Shown here: positions 1 to 11,802 of the stretch, piece after piece
Layout: each line of letters opens with the position of its first letter
Numbering within the stretch: the stretch's first letter is position 1
Assembly: GCA_014904845.1 (NCBI GenBank)
Contig: MU119354.1
Location: forward strand, 62,001 to 126,000
Direction: 5' to 3'
Length of the DNA: 64,000 nt
DNA from: Acephala macrosclerotiorum
Taxonomy: Eukaryota > Ascomycota > Leotiomycetes > Helotiales > Mollisiaceae
The notes under the pieces: generated by a model
Seen by the model: only the letters and a program-made list of their open reading frames with translations
Databases searched by the model: none
Told to the model about the DNA's origin: nothing
Made by a program: the position numbers and the translations under genes

Positions 1-976
1 AAATTCAAGTACCATCTCCATTCTTCGTCGCACCAATCTGCGAGAACTAGGTGCGTTGCTAGTGTTGAAGCAAATGCTTTCGAATTTGACTCGAACGACT
101 TTAGCCCAGTCTGTCTCACAGCGCCTTTTGTAGTCGCCTCTTGAATCCTGTTTTTAATGAGTTGGCTACCCTTCACCATGATCCAGAAAGCCTTTCCGGT
201 TTCAACGTCGAAAGAATGATAAACAGAGGTCTGTCGAATTGACCACGGCCATCCGGATTCGGGATTACCATCTGACGTCTCAACAGACTTCAGATTATAA
301 CACATTCGAATTTCGCGGCCTGACCGTCCCAGCTGGGGAATCACGAGACCTTCTGCTGGCGACTGCAGCCGAGTTTCTTCTCGCAAACCGCTGAAATAGA
401 AATCTTGCAAGTACTCTTGATTGCCAAATGGAAATATAAAGTCCAAAAAGGAAGGCATCACTTGATGATGTGTGAGTGCAGCCAACATCATCTGCCGGCT
501 GACCCATAATCGGGCTCTCGAATGAGGAGCGCTGACAAACCTATACATAGAACCTAGTTTTAGTCATGATCTAAATCATGGTGTGTAAAGGCTTGAGACG
601 CTTACAAGAATCTGCATCTTGGGTCGTCATGGCTGTATAAGGACGTTCCCTCCAGGCGACCCTTTAGCTCAAAAATGCTTGTAGCACAAGTCGGCTGAAA
701 TTCTGTGACTTGGTCAGACGGGATTTTACTTCAGACCAGCTTTGTCTGTTACTCGCCTCTGACATTGTCGTCATATTCCCAGATGTCAAGGGCAGCCTTG
801 CCGTCCTCGCAGAACAGTCGGTCGGCATTATTAAACGTATCAATTTGATCAGCCAAACGTGAGCGATAAGCATTCAAGTGATGCTGAGGAGTCGAAGTGC
901 GAACAACGTTTCTGGGAAAATCAAAAGCTTCCAAGCACGACTTTCGAAGAAGTTCAGCGTCTGATGGAATCGACAT
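1..976 (-). CDS. CorA-like transporter domain protein, 5' part
   Basis: The gene runs off the left edge. Exons read as 764-976, 606-694 and 1-540; start codon at 976. The visible part is about 280 residues. The spliced reading gives SIFELKGRLEG, then DDPRCRFLFVSAPHSRARLW, then PFGNQEYLQDFYFSGLREET and LGRSGREIRMCYNL, which I recognise as the N-terminal half of the fungal CorA-like transporter domain family. The two transmembrane helices expected near the C-terminus would lie outside the window. Members are thought to be CorA-related metal-transporter-like membrane proteins, but the function of this fungal branch is not established. The first intron uses a weak GTCAGA donor; the alternative GTAACA donor does not keep the frame. 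No internal stop is seen in the visible exons. Confidence 0.72.
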
Positions 977-1366
977 GGCTGGAATAATTGCAAGTGATTG
1001 GAGTGTACTGAATCAAGGACCCACAGTTTGGTGGCAATCTAATGGCTGAGAGGAGAATTATTCCATTGCAATGCCGCAAGATCATTTCATATATCTTCTA
1101 AGAACTACAGGAACTGTGGGAGGCTCTTGAGACCGAGTATGTGGTGGCTATGGTATGCAGGCTTCCCGATGGGCAAATCATAAGCCGTACCACCGCCGGG
1201 CCTCGCCACGTACCTCGTCAACACTTTTGGTCATTATAACCCCGCACGCAACCCACGCAACCCACACAAAGTCTCCCTCAGCCCCCCAGAAACTCCAATA
1301 ATTCAAGCTGAGACTCCCAAATCCCAAGTACCGAAGAGGAACACATGCATGGTCATCGCACCGCAG
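977..1366. other. intergenic stretch
   Basis: Upstream region of the CorA-like gene and downstream region of the small gene at 1367-1721. It carries pyrimidine-rich tracts around 1245-1320. I see no gene or RNA here. Confidence 0.5.
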
Positions 1367-1721
1367 TCAAGACCGTCTGGATGTCCTCAAGTTTAGTAAT
1401 TGGGCGCGTTGCTCCTGCCCAGACAGTCAGCCTCAATTGGAGTGCTCCATTGATCACCACCTCCTTCATCGGCAATTTGTTACCTGTGTCAATTTGACCG
1501 GAATCCAAAATTGATAGTGGTCTGTCGAGAGCTATAAGGTTTTCAATTAGCGAAAATGTTCGTCCAAAGATATTTACCATAATCGGGGGTCGTACTTTGG
1601 TGTAGAAATTGTAATATCCGAAAATGCTTTGAAGAAAAGCATTGACAGTCTTTCCACTCAAGCGATATGCTGGGATCGAGTCCCACTCGGCATTGTTCCA
1701 ATCATAAGCAGGTGAAGCCAT
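1367..1721 (-). CDS. 73-residue hypothetical protein, three exons
   Basis: Exons are 1596-1721, 1484-1531 and 1367-1414, with introns of 64 and 69 bp that have GT and AG ends. Splicing joins three short open pieces into a 73-residue protein: YDWNNAEWDSIPAYRLSGKT at the N-terminus, a middle piece DHYQFWIPVKLTQ, and the tail EQRAQLLNLRTSRRS. Every boundary is in phase, and each exon length (126, 48, 48) is a multiple of three. There is no signal peptide or membrane helix. The pattern of aromatic N-terminal motif, FWIPVKLT and a final EQR..LL..LR looks like a compact folded domain. I do not recognise the family and assign no function. The unspliced reading (122 residues) is less convincing because its middle is low in domain-like character. 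Confidence 0.6.
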
Positions 1722-2516
1722 TTCAGAGGCAAAGGTCCCAAGTCAGGTGCTTGGAGGCTGTGACGAGAATGCGGCCCGACTGCGGTATCGGTTCAAAACA
1801 GTTGCGCAAGCGTGTCTTGGTAGAATCAATCTTACAGAATGAAAAGGTAAGAGGGAAAGAAAGCCTGACATATACTGCGCAGAGACGAGGCTTTCATGAG
1901 GCAACCAGAGAGTGAGGCTGGCAGGTGCCTACGAGGCAATTCAGGCGCCTTGTTTCAGGGCGAAAGGGCGGCGATGTAGGGCCACATGACTGCTTGTACG
2001 ACATCCTAACTTTCCATATACTTAACATGTGATTCTGCCAGCATACTTACACTTGTGTTCATACAAGAGCCTCGATATCGATCTCATGCAATGTTCTCGC
2101 ACTGCCTCATATGTAATCTGCCTTATTACCCCCACGCCAGCCTTGCAATAACCCCGCCATGACAATCAGTAACCTCCCATATTTGAGAAGTACGCAAATA
2201 TTGGAAATAAAAACTGATAGAAGCTTGAGGAATGATTCATGTATTCTGCGCAAACACGAAGAGCCGCAATATCATTTCACGGTGAGGGCAATTGAAGGAT
2301 GATGGCGTTTTCCTCTCGCTTCATGCTTGACCCCAAACTCACCTTTGAGAGGGAGTCGAGGTCGCGGTGTTTAGCAACACCAGTGCACCAAAGGACTGGA
2401 GACAATCAGCTGTACTTGAATCTGCGAACCTGACAGCGAAATCATCAGGTTAAGTCGACCCCTTTGCCCACATCAAGTACCACTACTAGAACTGCTCCTC
2501 CAGTCACATCACAATG
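1722..2516. other. intergenic stretch
   Basis: No gene seen. The only long plus-strand reading (1667-1915) overlaps the small gene's start and has no recognisable content. Ends at the inverted-repeat element. Confidence 0.5.
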
Positions 2517-2973
2517 TAAGAGCTGGGGCCACCAAACACGGCCCACCCCCCTATTTTACACCAAAAGTTACACTTTTTATAATTTAATAACTCGCACTAT
2601 TATTAATAAAATTTTATAAAATTAAAGAATCGGATTAAGATTTATTTAAATTTAATTATATTAAAAATTCTAAAATTAATATCTTAAATTGCAAGTTTTA
2701 TATATAAATAAAGTGGGAAATATTTAAATTTTCATAAATTTGTATGTAAATTAAGCGATTTTACTTTTCTTTTATAATTAACTACATACAACTTTTGCAT
2801 TTCACATTTAATTTAATTTTTGAATCGTATAAAAAAAGTATTTAGTAAAGATTAAGAATATAAGAAGTTTTTATTAACTTAAATTAACGCGTTGTAGAGA
2901 TATAAATAAATGCAAAAAAAGTGTTTTGGTGTAAAATGGTGAGGTGGGCCGTGTTTGGTGGCCCCAGCTCTTA
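2517..2973. mobile_element. 453-bp MITE-like element with long inverted repeats and TA flanks
   Basis: The ends are near-perfect inverted repeats of about 50 bp: 2519 onward reads AGAGCTGGGGCCACCAAACA and the segment ending at 2971 is its reverse complement. Both ends continue through GGCCCACC and TTTTACACCAAAA. The element is bounded on both sides by TA (2517-2518, 2972-2973), the target of Tc1/mariner/pogo-type transposases. The interior (about 2570-2920) is extremely AT-rich with no coding potential, as expected of a non-autonomous copy altered by RIP. It lies just beyond the tail of the decayed regulator at 3057-5336. Confidence 0.8.
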
Positions 2974-3056
2974 CCTCCAATGCCAGGCCAGTAGGGCTAC
3001 CTTTTATCGCTGAAATCTCCCGACATAAATCGGGAGCCAAGCTGCCTCATGCGATG

Positions 3057-5336
3057 CTAGCCACGCTCCTCATCGTTGCAAAAGCCCCCCAGAATGTCCG
3101 TAAACCCAGCAGCCATGTTGTCAGATCCGCTTCCATTGACGCCGTCAGCGTCAAACATAGCCTCAATATAGCACTTCTCCCTAGCACGCCATTTGCCTTC
3201 AAGTTCTCTTTCTTGTTCTGAAACAAGCTTAGGCCTGTTGCGAAGACAGCATGCGTGGTTGTCCATGTTATAGGGAAGAAAAAGGCAGCGGAGAATTGGC
3301 CATCAATGGTACCATTCGTGCACGAAGAGACGGATCGGTAGCGCGTGAGATCTGTACAAGCCTGAATAAGACTCTCGCAGAGCCGCTGTGTTTCTTTGTG
3401 GGAGCCATCCTGAAGCTCACTGGCCCGGATAGAAATAGAAGGGCTTCAAATTATTGAAGTTAGCCCCAGGTTCTCAGCTGCGGTAGAGGTATTTGGCTAT
3501 GGTCCTCCGAAACGCTGACCTCCGCTTCGCGATTCCACTCGTCAAACCAAGCTTGCAGTCCTTCTCGATGACTGGCTGTTAAATGTCCCGCGTTACCAGG
3601 GACGACTTTGCTGGATGTCCTGGATATCATCTCATGCAAGATTTGCAACTTCAGAAATGAGATCCTGTAGGACTGTATAGATATCCGCTCCGCCACTGTT
3701 CCAAATGAGGCAGTAAGCATATCCCGTCAAGAGTTAGAAGCCAGTTTTCATTATAAATCAATTTCTTAGTGTTTTCAATCTCAGAGCCGTGTTTGGACTT
3801 TGTTGGGCTTGACTGGACTAGGCTAGGAATGATGGCTCAATCAATGCAAATCCTGGCAGGAGTACTGCGTGGTTGAGGAAGTCCACCCGAAGCTGGGAGA
3901 TTGGAAGCGCACTGAAGTTTATGAATTCGGCGGAAACACTCACCTCACGGAGAATATCGCAGATTGCTAGCGAACTTGGACCTGCTCCCCAAAATCTCGG
4001 AGTCAGTATTCTTATCTTGGATTCAAAAAGTCGAGAAGAATGAACCAGGAGTGCTGGGACATTCAAGGGCCTCAAAAGCAAGGAGCAAATGGGGATATCG
4101 CTTCGAAAAAGCGAGACTTACGTCCATAAGCAACTGCAACTTGACATTCCAGGCAATATAAAGTCCGATAAAGCATGACCTCCAAGCCCCGCTCACTTTC
4201 CTCATCAGACGGATGACGAACCATATCGAAGTAAAGTCGAATTGAAACCCGGGGTTGCGCTACAAGTCTCCCGAACCGGGGCTCAAGAGTAAGTATATAC
4301 ACGTGAGTAGACATCGTTGAAGCAAGAGGACTTGACTTGTGCTGGTTTTCTCATGCATTACGGAGTCTCCTGAAGTTCCCTTCATAAAGTATGCATTTGA
4401 TGTGAATACTAAGCTCGAGTCGTTTCCTTTCGTCAAATGCGATGCAATTGCAACGACAATGTAGAAAGCCTGTTCCACGAATGGTATCGTATGCCGCCGT
4501 GAGTAAGTTCTCAAGTACGTGTTGCTGCATCGTCGGATAAAAGATGTTGACGGATCGAGAAAACGATTGGACTAAGACCGCTGCAGCCAAGTAAGAAGGT
4601 AGAACAACTTGCAGTTGTACAAGTTGACGGTCGGCGGCTTCTAATTCTGGAGCCATCCTGGCTAAGTCGTCATTGGCAGACACTTGAAGCTGTATCCAAC
4701 CAGGCCTCATTGAGATCGCAAGGCCAAGAGTAGCCACATGAGATGGCGATCCAAAGAAGATTTTATCATTGTCCGGCAGGCACAAATTCTTGCCATGGCC
4801 AAGAGATGGGCTACTGTGAACTTTTTCACTGCTGGTCATGAAGATGTTCCGCGGGATGCCTACAGTTGACTCTCCTGCTGGAACGGCTGGCATGCGACCA
4901 GCTGATGCTGTATCGCCAGTTGCTCCTTGATTTATCATGTTTTTTGATGTTTGTATAGAGCGCATGGATGTAGCTGGATTGAAGCATTGGTTTTGTGTGC
5001 AAAGAGTAACAGAACGCTCGTGAGAACAAACCCTCCAAAGATATTTTTTGATAAGACGGAGTCATAGTAATGACAAGGTCTCCTAGAATTCGCACACGCG
5101 TGACATGCGGGCAGCCTCCGAGAACACTTGACGTGTCGATTGCGACAATAATTGCAAGCAGTTATAGATTCGACGACGCTCCCCGGATTTTCAGCCGATA
5201 TCGACTCATTAATTCCCCCAATCGGAATTGTTGATGATTCTGGAGGAGTCATGATAAGAAAGGGAGGCACGAGATTGTCAAAACCATTCGGGACGTTGAT
5301 TGCGTCAAAGTTTTCGAGTCCGAATCCCACATTCAT
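3057..5336 (-). pseudogene. decayed Zn2Cys6 transcription factor (downstream copy)
   Basis: The N-terminal part (near 5110-5190) has a Zn2Cys6 cluster, CNYCRNRHVKC then PACHACANSRRPC. A plausible start is the Met at 5252 (MTPPESSTIPIGG) or at 5336. Downstream, pieces of the fungal_trans regulatory domain follow in changing frames: QLPSYLAAAVLVQSFSRSVN, AFYIVVAIASHLTKGNDS, QVLLLQRCLLTCIYLLLSPG, LYRTLYCLECQVAVAYG, SYRISFLKLQILHEMISR and a C-terminal GSDNMAAGFTDILGGF (near 3060-3130). At least two frameshifts (about 4490 and 4240) and one in-frame TAG (4260-4262, in ...SPGSGDL-stop-RN) break it. Homologues of this type usually have Trp there, so the stop fits TGG to TAG. It was probably a sequence-specific nuclear regulator and is now very likely dead. 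Confidence 0.65.
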
Positions 5337-6812
5337 AAAATCTTCTCAGGTTTCGTCTGTGCCGAATGGGAATAATTGTATGCGCATCCAATTCGGGCTG
5401 GTTATAATTATCCGCTGGCTGGGTATAGATGGAAGCTGTGTTGCGATGATAGTTTCCGCTCGTTTGTCTATCCGTGACGAGGTGCTCTAGCTCGGCAAGG
5501 AGATTCACATCTCCCAGTGAGTCGCCAGGCTCGGAAGCCAATTCGATGTTTCGCAGGACTCCCTCTTTGGGCTCGTTAAAGTAGTACTCGGTATTGATAG
5601 CAGGAGGCGATCTTTCTGCGAGTGCAGACTGTCCTGATTAGTCAAGCCGGAGGAGTGACGAAGAAACAAAAGCTGCGAACTTACAAAAACCAGAGTTAGT
5701 AGGGCCAAGGCCTCCACAACCTGCCCATATAGTTCCCAAGAATGGTACGTCTCTGCACGATGTTTCACGGCGTACAGCAGTACGATGCCGGAATGAAATC
5801 CATTGTATATGGTATGAAAAGGGAATATCAAATAATCAGTTTTGGCTCCCAACAATTGTTGACCATACTAATCGCAGCTTTGACTACAGTTAATATCGAC
5901 AGATCCGATGGGGTGGCATTTTTCAAGCATGGCCGATGAAGCATGAGACATGTGGCACAGACTGCATTCGTGAACCAGTCTGGCGCTGCCTTGTGGCTAG
6001 ACAGAGCGTGGTCTTGCGAGTTTTCGATTTCCTTGTCAGTAGCTTCTACCCATTGGTTGTAATCCAGGACAGAATCCGGAAGTTGGTGGCCAAAGAATTG
6101 GACCGCATGTATGCCTGTCTGCATGCGCCGGAATCGAATGAGATTCAGAACTGCTCCTTCTGGTGTCTATGAGGCTGCCCAAAATTCACACTGTTTGGGG
6201 AAGTGTGGTTGTGCTCCGATTCAAATGGAAGGTTGACTTTGATATGCTCATCGCTGATGGCCACCGGATATCCAGAGGTAATGCAAAAAGTCCTTTCGAA
6301 TATGTATGTCTGAGCAAGCCAGTCTGTATTTCCATGAATAAAAGCCATCGACTTACTGTCCAGAATATAGTCTGCTGTAGATCGGCCTCCTGGGGTTCGG
6401 GCAATTCTACCGGTTCTTGGTAGAGCCCGAGTGCAATCGCTATTCTTATGATCTTATTAGTTATATACTAGAGATTACTAGTATGCGGAAGTAATAAAGC
6501 AAACTGTATGAGTAATAGAAACATCGCAATGTATTGGTGTTCGAGCTGCGGGGAAATTGGGAATGGCGCGGTACGTCACGATGTAGAGATTCGCTCAGAG
6601 TAGTGACTTCACGGAAGGCGCGAGCCTTTGACGTTAAAGAACTGATGGCTAGAATTATAGAAACAATGAATCTGCTCATCTCTGGTGATGGATTTGAGTC
6701 CTGTATTGAATATACTGCGTCGAAGTATTACGCTAATTCTGATACTAAAAAACAAGAGTATCGCGGAAGGATGTTCTCGAGGTAGACGTTGAGGAGCAAC
6801 TTTGCGACCTCA
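5305..6812 (-). pseudogene. decayed fungal_trans-domain transcription factor (upstream copy)
   Basis: Only the regulatory domain is left; I find no Zn2Cys6 cluster upstream. The reading begins near 6812 with EVAKLLLNVYLENILPRY, meets TAA at 6728-6730 before YFDAVYS (CAA to TAA would explain it), and continues FIVSIILAISSLTSKARAF. It then shows a one-base loss before FLLLIQFALLLPHTSNL, followed by TAG at 6468-6470 where Trp is expected. Next come IAIALGLYQEPVELPEPQEA, a good intron, ERTFCITSGYPVAISDEH and another frameshift before NLIRFRRMQTGIHAVQFFG. The tail overlaps the start of the next regulator by about 30 bp in another frame. The order of motifs is that of the fungal-specific transcription factor domain. 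Confidence 0.65.
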
Positions 6813-8157
6813 AAGGATACGAGCATGGGGCCTAGGGTTCTAGGCTTCGACGCTGAGAAGCTACCCCTCATTTGATACGGCTTTTCTTAAAGAATGCCAA
6901 TGTAAATTTTGAGGGGCGGTGGTTCCGAGCTATACAATAACCTGTTCCCGTTCCCGAAAATTTCGAGGTCAGCGTGCTTCTTTCAAATGTCTAATGAGCC
7001 TGTGATTATAAGTTTGTGCTTTTTAGGGTTTTTTAAAGCTTCTCGCTAACAAATAAACGCTGAAGCCGAATATCGACTTTTAAATCAAGATATCAATATA
7101 CTTAATTAATTAAAAAAATATTTTAGCTTTTATTAAATAATAAACTACGGTTTTAAAAGATTTTAATTTGTTGTTATTTTATACTTCTTAAGAAACGACG
7201 TGGACTTTAAAGTTCTTCGCGAAAAAGTAGCCTAAAAATAGCTTGAAAAGCACAGACTTACGAGTAGCGGGACATTTGTGGGGAGTCGTTGAAATTTTCA
7301 AGTCTCTCGAAATATCGTAGAAGAGAAAATATTGCTCTGAGAAAGTGGGACTTACTTGTGATACAGGCTTGGCTGACCCTGAATGAGAGCTATGGTACAG
7401 GTAGGCAGTACAGCACAATTCACAGCTTGGATCACACTTGAGTAGTGGCTCTTCTATGGAAGACCAAGCTAGAAATTATGAGCATCTGAGCCAGCTAGGG
7501 TTTCGGCTATGAGCTATGTGTTTGCCGATTTATAATCTAGCTTGCTAAATACTTGCTCTAGATATTGTACAACGCTAGTTCAGTCACCAGCTAATTATTG
7601 CAGCATTCTGAGTCTCCCAGCCCTGCTTGGGCCTTTCTCGGCCTCATACTCCAAGCAGACACGAACGTTAGCCCCAATCGCTAGAATTTGCTGCTTGTGG
7701 CACCTTAGCCTAGCCTAGCATTTAAACAGGTTTATCAAGGCTGAGAGATTGAAAATGCTGAAATGTTGGCTTGTTTTGATGAAAAGGGGAGAACCCTTCT
7801 AGGGACTTCAATGTCTTTCGGGGGGTTGATGCCAATGCATGGCTTGCGAGCCTAGATACATCGAGAACATGAAGGTAATTTTTTAACACATTTAAGTAAT
7901 ATTTAGTCAGAGAATAGAACTGAGTATATCAATTGACGTACCTTCTTTTTCATTCGATAGCATCTTGCACACGCTAAGGTGCTTCGGTGTCGCTCCTTGG
8001 CAGGCATCGTGGCGACGTGGAGGGGCAGTCGTTTGACCCCTCACATCTCTGCAACGAATTCGTGTAGATAGACAACCAGGTCATTGTATCAAGCATTGAT
8101 ATTGAGGATATTAAGATCAATGCTTCTAGGAATGAGGTGCACAGACCAATTGATTAT
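6813..8157. other. gene-free stretch with a short AT-rich patch
   Basis: No coding region recognised. The zinc-cluster part of the upstream regulator would be expected here and is missing. About 7078-7190 is strongly AT-rich; the rest is ordinary composition with several short unrelated open frames. Confidence 0.5.
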
Positions 8158-8653
8158 CTGCAGCTTCTTGTCCGCATCCTTCGTGGCTCTGAGAACCTAC
8201 AAGATAACAGCATGGTTCATTGGGGGACTTGGCTGTGAGTACCATTGTTGCTCGCCTTTCATTCATATACTAATGCGGAGTCTCTAGAGGATCTACTATC
8301 GGAACCACCGCATTGGCATTCATAATCGTAGAAGCCATTTCATTCAGCTATCTTATTGGTCTCATCGGATCACTTTGCTATGCTCCAACATGAGTAAGTT
8401 CAACAGCCCCGAGAGATTTGACCATGCCTGCTTATTTACCTACCTTACTTAGCTCGTCATCCCAGCTCTAATGGTTTTGTATATGGACCGAGACAACCAC
8501 AAATCCGGCAAGAGAAAGATGGCAGTGTGCGGACTTCATTTATTCACCATTGACCTTGGATCATTCATTACTGTTTCTGGTACTTATACGACGGTCCAGA
8601 GCATCATCGACGCTTACAGCTCTGGTACTGTTGCGGAAGCTTTTACCTGCTAA
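8158..8653 (+). pseudogene. 3' remnant of an amino-acid transporter (AAAP/Mtr type)
   Basis: Only the last third is readable. LQLLVRILRGSENLQDNSMV and HWGTWL are followed by an intron, then TALAFIIVEAISFSYLIGLI and GSLCYAPT, an intron near 8394-8453, and finally IPALMVLYMDRDNHKSGKRK, LGSFITVSGTYTTVQSIIDA and a normal stop at 8653. The closing SGTYTTVQSIIDAY...FTC pattern is typical of the C-terminus of fungal AAAP transporters. A TGA (8391-8393) sits directly before the second donor site, where homologues carry a sense codon. No N-terminal transporter helices are found upstream. It is a truncated, non-functional copy. Confidence 0.6.
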
Positions 8654-9525
8654 GGTTAGGAGAATGGAAATGCTACGAAGTTGTAATGGGAACGGACTCG
8701 CTGCTTGAATAATTGATAACGGGCATACTAAATAGGCTGTAGCCTCTCACGATGTTAGTCCACACGATGTTTGATTCTCTTCTCTCTCCGGTATCGTAGT
8801 ATAGAAAGCGACGATAATTACCCCGCGATTCGCCAGAATCAGTTAAATGGACGCATAATCATCATACTATAGATTCAAAAATTAATACAACTCAAAATCC
8901 AGTTATCTACGCTCCAAATTATATTCTCATCTGTCAGAAGTGCCACTGCAATGGGCTCTAGTTAGAAAATACTCCGTCAACAAAGGGTGGTCGTTCTCGC
9001 GGCACGCTCGCTAAAGTTTAGGGGCTCGCTTACTCCTCAGGGTGCCTTTGGCGCTCGGTCGCAAAATGTACTCACTGAGCTCGGTGGCAGAAACATGATG
9101 TTGTCAAAAACCGTAATCAAATACCAAAGAACTATGTTGATCAATAATAATTCAGTACTTGCTTCTAGTCACCTAAAGGAACAGTAATTAGAGAAATGAG
9201 GAGAAAAGGGAGCCAAGTGAGGCTGCCAAGCAAGCACAGGATACAGTAATCCTAATTTGCCGATAAAAAGCCGGTACCGCCAGCTTTCAGCTTCCAAGGC
9301 CTTTCTGGTCTCTCACAATACGCGTCAGCCAAGAACCTCAGCTCATCCTCATCTTTCAATCGACCTGAGTTTACGCGACATCTCTATGCATCGTAATGAA
9401 ACGCGGAGCGGAATTCTGAACGGCCTTCTCAGACTCAAGCAGCGACATACAACTGACCCTACCCCGCCTTTACCCCCTCCATTGGTGTTCATCCCAAAGC
9501 TTCAGCGAATTCACCAGCCTCAAGC
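8654..9525. other. intergenic stretch upstream of the PI-PLC gene
   Basis: No gene seen. It probably contains the promoter and 5' leader of the phospholipase gene. Confidence 0.5.
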
Positions 9526-11409
9526 ATGTCAGAATCAGCCCGCGACCTTCTTACCTCTCGAATCGCAAACTTGAACCCATTCTCAAAATCTAAACGCGAA
9601 GACGTCGAAGATGAACTCGGAGAGGCAACTGACGTCGCTACCGTTGCTGGCGGCGGCCACAGCGCTCGAGCAACCGGCATCACCAAGCATCAGCTCAAAG
9701 TCAGCCACGCCCTGAGTACGTGAAATTCTGCCCTTTGATTGAGGAGATATTCAGAGCCGAGCTCCTCGCGAGTAATACGAACTCGGCTCCTCAGCTCCTC
9801 GACTCCCAAATCATACTTTAGACCCCGTACTGATCTATCTACAGAATCCTTCCTCGTCGACCAAAAGATCCTCTCTAAGCACGACGTCGACCTCGATGAG
9901 CCCGATCATGTGACACCAGCATTGAACGCTCTCCTCAACAAGCCGCATATCGAAGTCCCCCTCTCTCTCACAGACAGATCTCATCCCTTGCCTGAATACT
10001 TCATCAGTTCAAGCCACAATACTTATCTTGTCGCTCATCAGTTGATCGGTAGCTCCTCAGCTGAGGCATATGAGACGGCGCTCAATGCTGGCTCAAGATG
10101 CGTGGAAATCGATGCCTGGGACAACGATGAAGATGCTGGGGAGCCAAAAGTCACTCATGGATACACGCTCGTGTCACATATCAGCTTCCGTTCCGTTTGC
10201 GAGACCATTCGGGATTGCGTTGACAAAGAAGCTGCTGAGGCTGTCAGTCAACCAGGTCAACGAGCAGCTCCTATTCTGTTGTCCCTTGAGAATCATTGCA
10301 GTGCCAAAGGACAGATGCGTCTTGTTAAGATCATGAAGGAGGTCTGGGGTGATCGTCTTTTGAGTGCGGCTGTAAGACAGGAAGGCCATGATGAGCAAGA
10401 CGGAGGGAAACATGTTCGGCTTGAAGAACTCGGGTCGAAAATCGCGGTTATTGTTGAGTATCACATTGTCGGTGAGGATTCTGATGATAACAACAGCTCA
10501 GATGATGAGGAGGAAGAGAAGCAAGGCAAGAGAGCGTACAAAGAGAAGAAGAAAACCGCCCCCACGGGTATCATAATTCCTGAGCTCGCTGAGCTGGGTG
10601 TGTATGCTCAGTCAGTCAAACCGAGCGATAATTCGTGGTACGAAGAACCTGCGCTGAAGAACGGCCCTCATCACCATCTCATCAACGTCTCAGAGTCTGG
10701 ACTGGCATCTCACATAGCCACCGCAAGTGACAAGATCGGTCGTCACAACGCCCATCACCTCATGCGTGTCTTCCCCAAAGGGACTCGAATCTCATCCAAA
10801 AACCTAAACCCCGTCCCTTTCTGGGGCATCGGAGCCCAGATCTGTGCTCTGAACTGGCAAACCTTCGGTGCCGGTATGCAGCTCAACGAAGCACTCTTCA
10901 GCGGCACGGATGGCTACGTCCTAAAGCCTGACGCTCTCCGCCACGGAGGCAGCGGTAAGCTCAGCACAGGAAGAAAGAAGAAGCTCCGTCTCCACGTCGC
11001 AGGCGCATCCGACGTCCCAGTTCCTGAAGGACTCGAAGGAGATGAAATCAAACCCTACGTAACCTGCATGCTCATCCACCCAGACAACGTCGACAAGGCT
11101 CCTCCAAAACGCAAGACTGAACCATATAAACACCACCATCTTGGCTTCCTGCATCGAGGTGAGAATCCACCGCCTACGGATCCGATTTGGGATGAGACGT
11201 TAGAGTGGGAGTATGTGGAGAATGAGTTGGTGTTTTTGAGAATTTTGATTAAGAGTGATGAGAGCTTTGCTGCGAATCCTACTTGTGCAGTCGCTGCTGT
11301 TAGACTTTCGTATGCACCGGAGGCTTGGAGGTTTATTCGCATGTTGGACTTGAAGGGGAGGGAGACGAAGTGCTCGTTACTTGTCAGGTTTGAGGTTGTG
11401 GATGCGTAA
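9526..11409 (+). CDS. phosphoinositide-specific phospholipase C
   Basis: Exons 9526-9715 and 9845-11409 give a 584-residue protein; splicing through the 129-bp intron joins HAL to KSFLVDQK and avoids a spurious in-frame leader. The X box contains SSHNTYL with catalytic His near residue 121 and VTHGYTL with the second His near 168. The Y box contains PFWGIGAQICALNWQTFGAG, and a C2-like region follows (KLRLHVAGASDVP, GDEIKPYVTCMLI). The enzyme hydrolyses PtdIns(4,5)P2 to diacylglycerol and IP3 at the membrane, dependent on Ca2+. There is no N-terminal PH domain, so it is a compact fungal delta-like form. A very acidic linker (GEDSDDNNSSDDEEEEKQ) separates X and Y, the place where an autoinhibitory linker sits in PLCs. 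Confidence 0.95.
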
Positions 11410-11802
11410 ATGTAACTGACGAGTGAGCCGATAGTGAGATTGTTGAACGAACTTGAAGAAGCGATGCGCACAAGACATGCGTGAACAGCTCGCAAGAAGA
11501 TTTGAGACGAGAATATTTTGGATTGGAAATAAAGCGTCATAACCAGACACGTATTTATATCCAAGAGACCAAGGGAAAATTCAGGCATGCATCTCAAGAA
11601 CCATGATCACCAACGACCACGAAGGGGATAAGAAGACCAATCCACCAGTCAAGATAAAGGTGAAACCAACCCCCAACGCCCCAAACGCCATACCCGTTAC
11701 CACAACGCCACGCTTAAATGCAGCAAAAGAAATCACACCCCACTTGTCCCGTCCCCAATTCCCATTCACCATTCACCATTCCACATTCCATCTGCCATAC
11801 CC
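11410..11802. other. intergenic stretch between convergent genes
   Basis: 3' ends of the PI-PLC gene (plus) and the 7TM gene (minus) meet here. No further gene seen. Confidence 0.5.

Noticed and set aside
5252..5541. A single fused regulator gene across the junction of the two decayed regulators
   Set aside because: The frame changes with a TGA between them, no intron fits, and a zinc cluster after the regulatory domain would be abnormal.
6972..7062. Possible small element with CAGCGT ends like the hAT-type element
   Set aside because: No 8-bp target duplication and no similarity beyond six bases.
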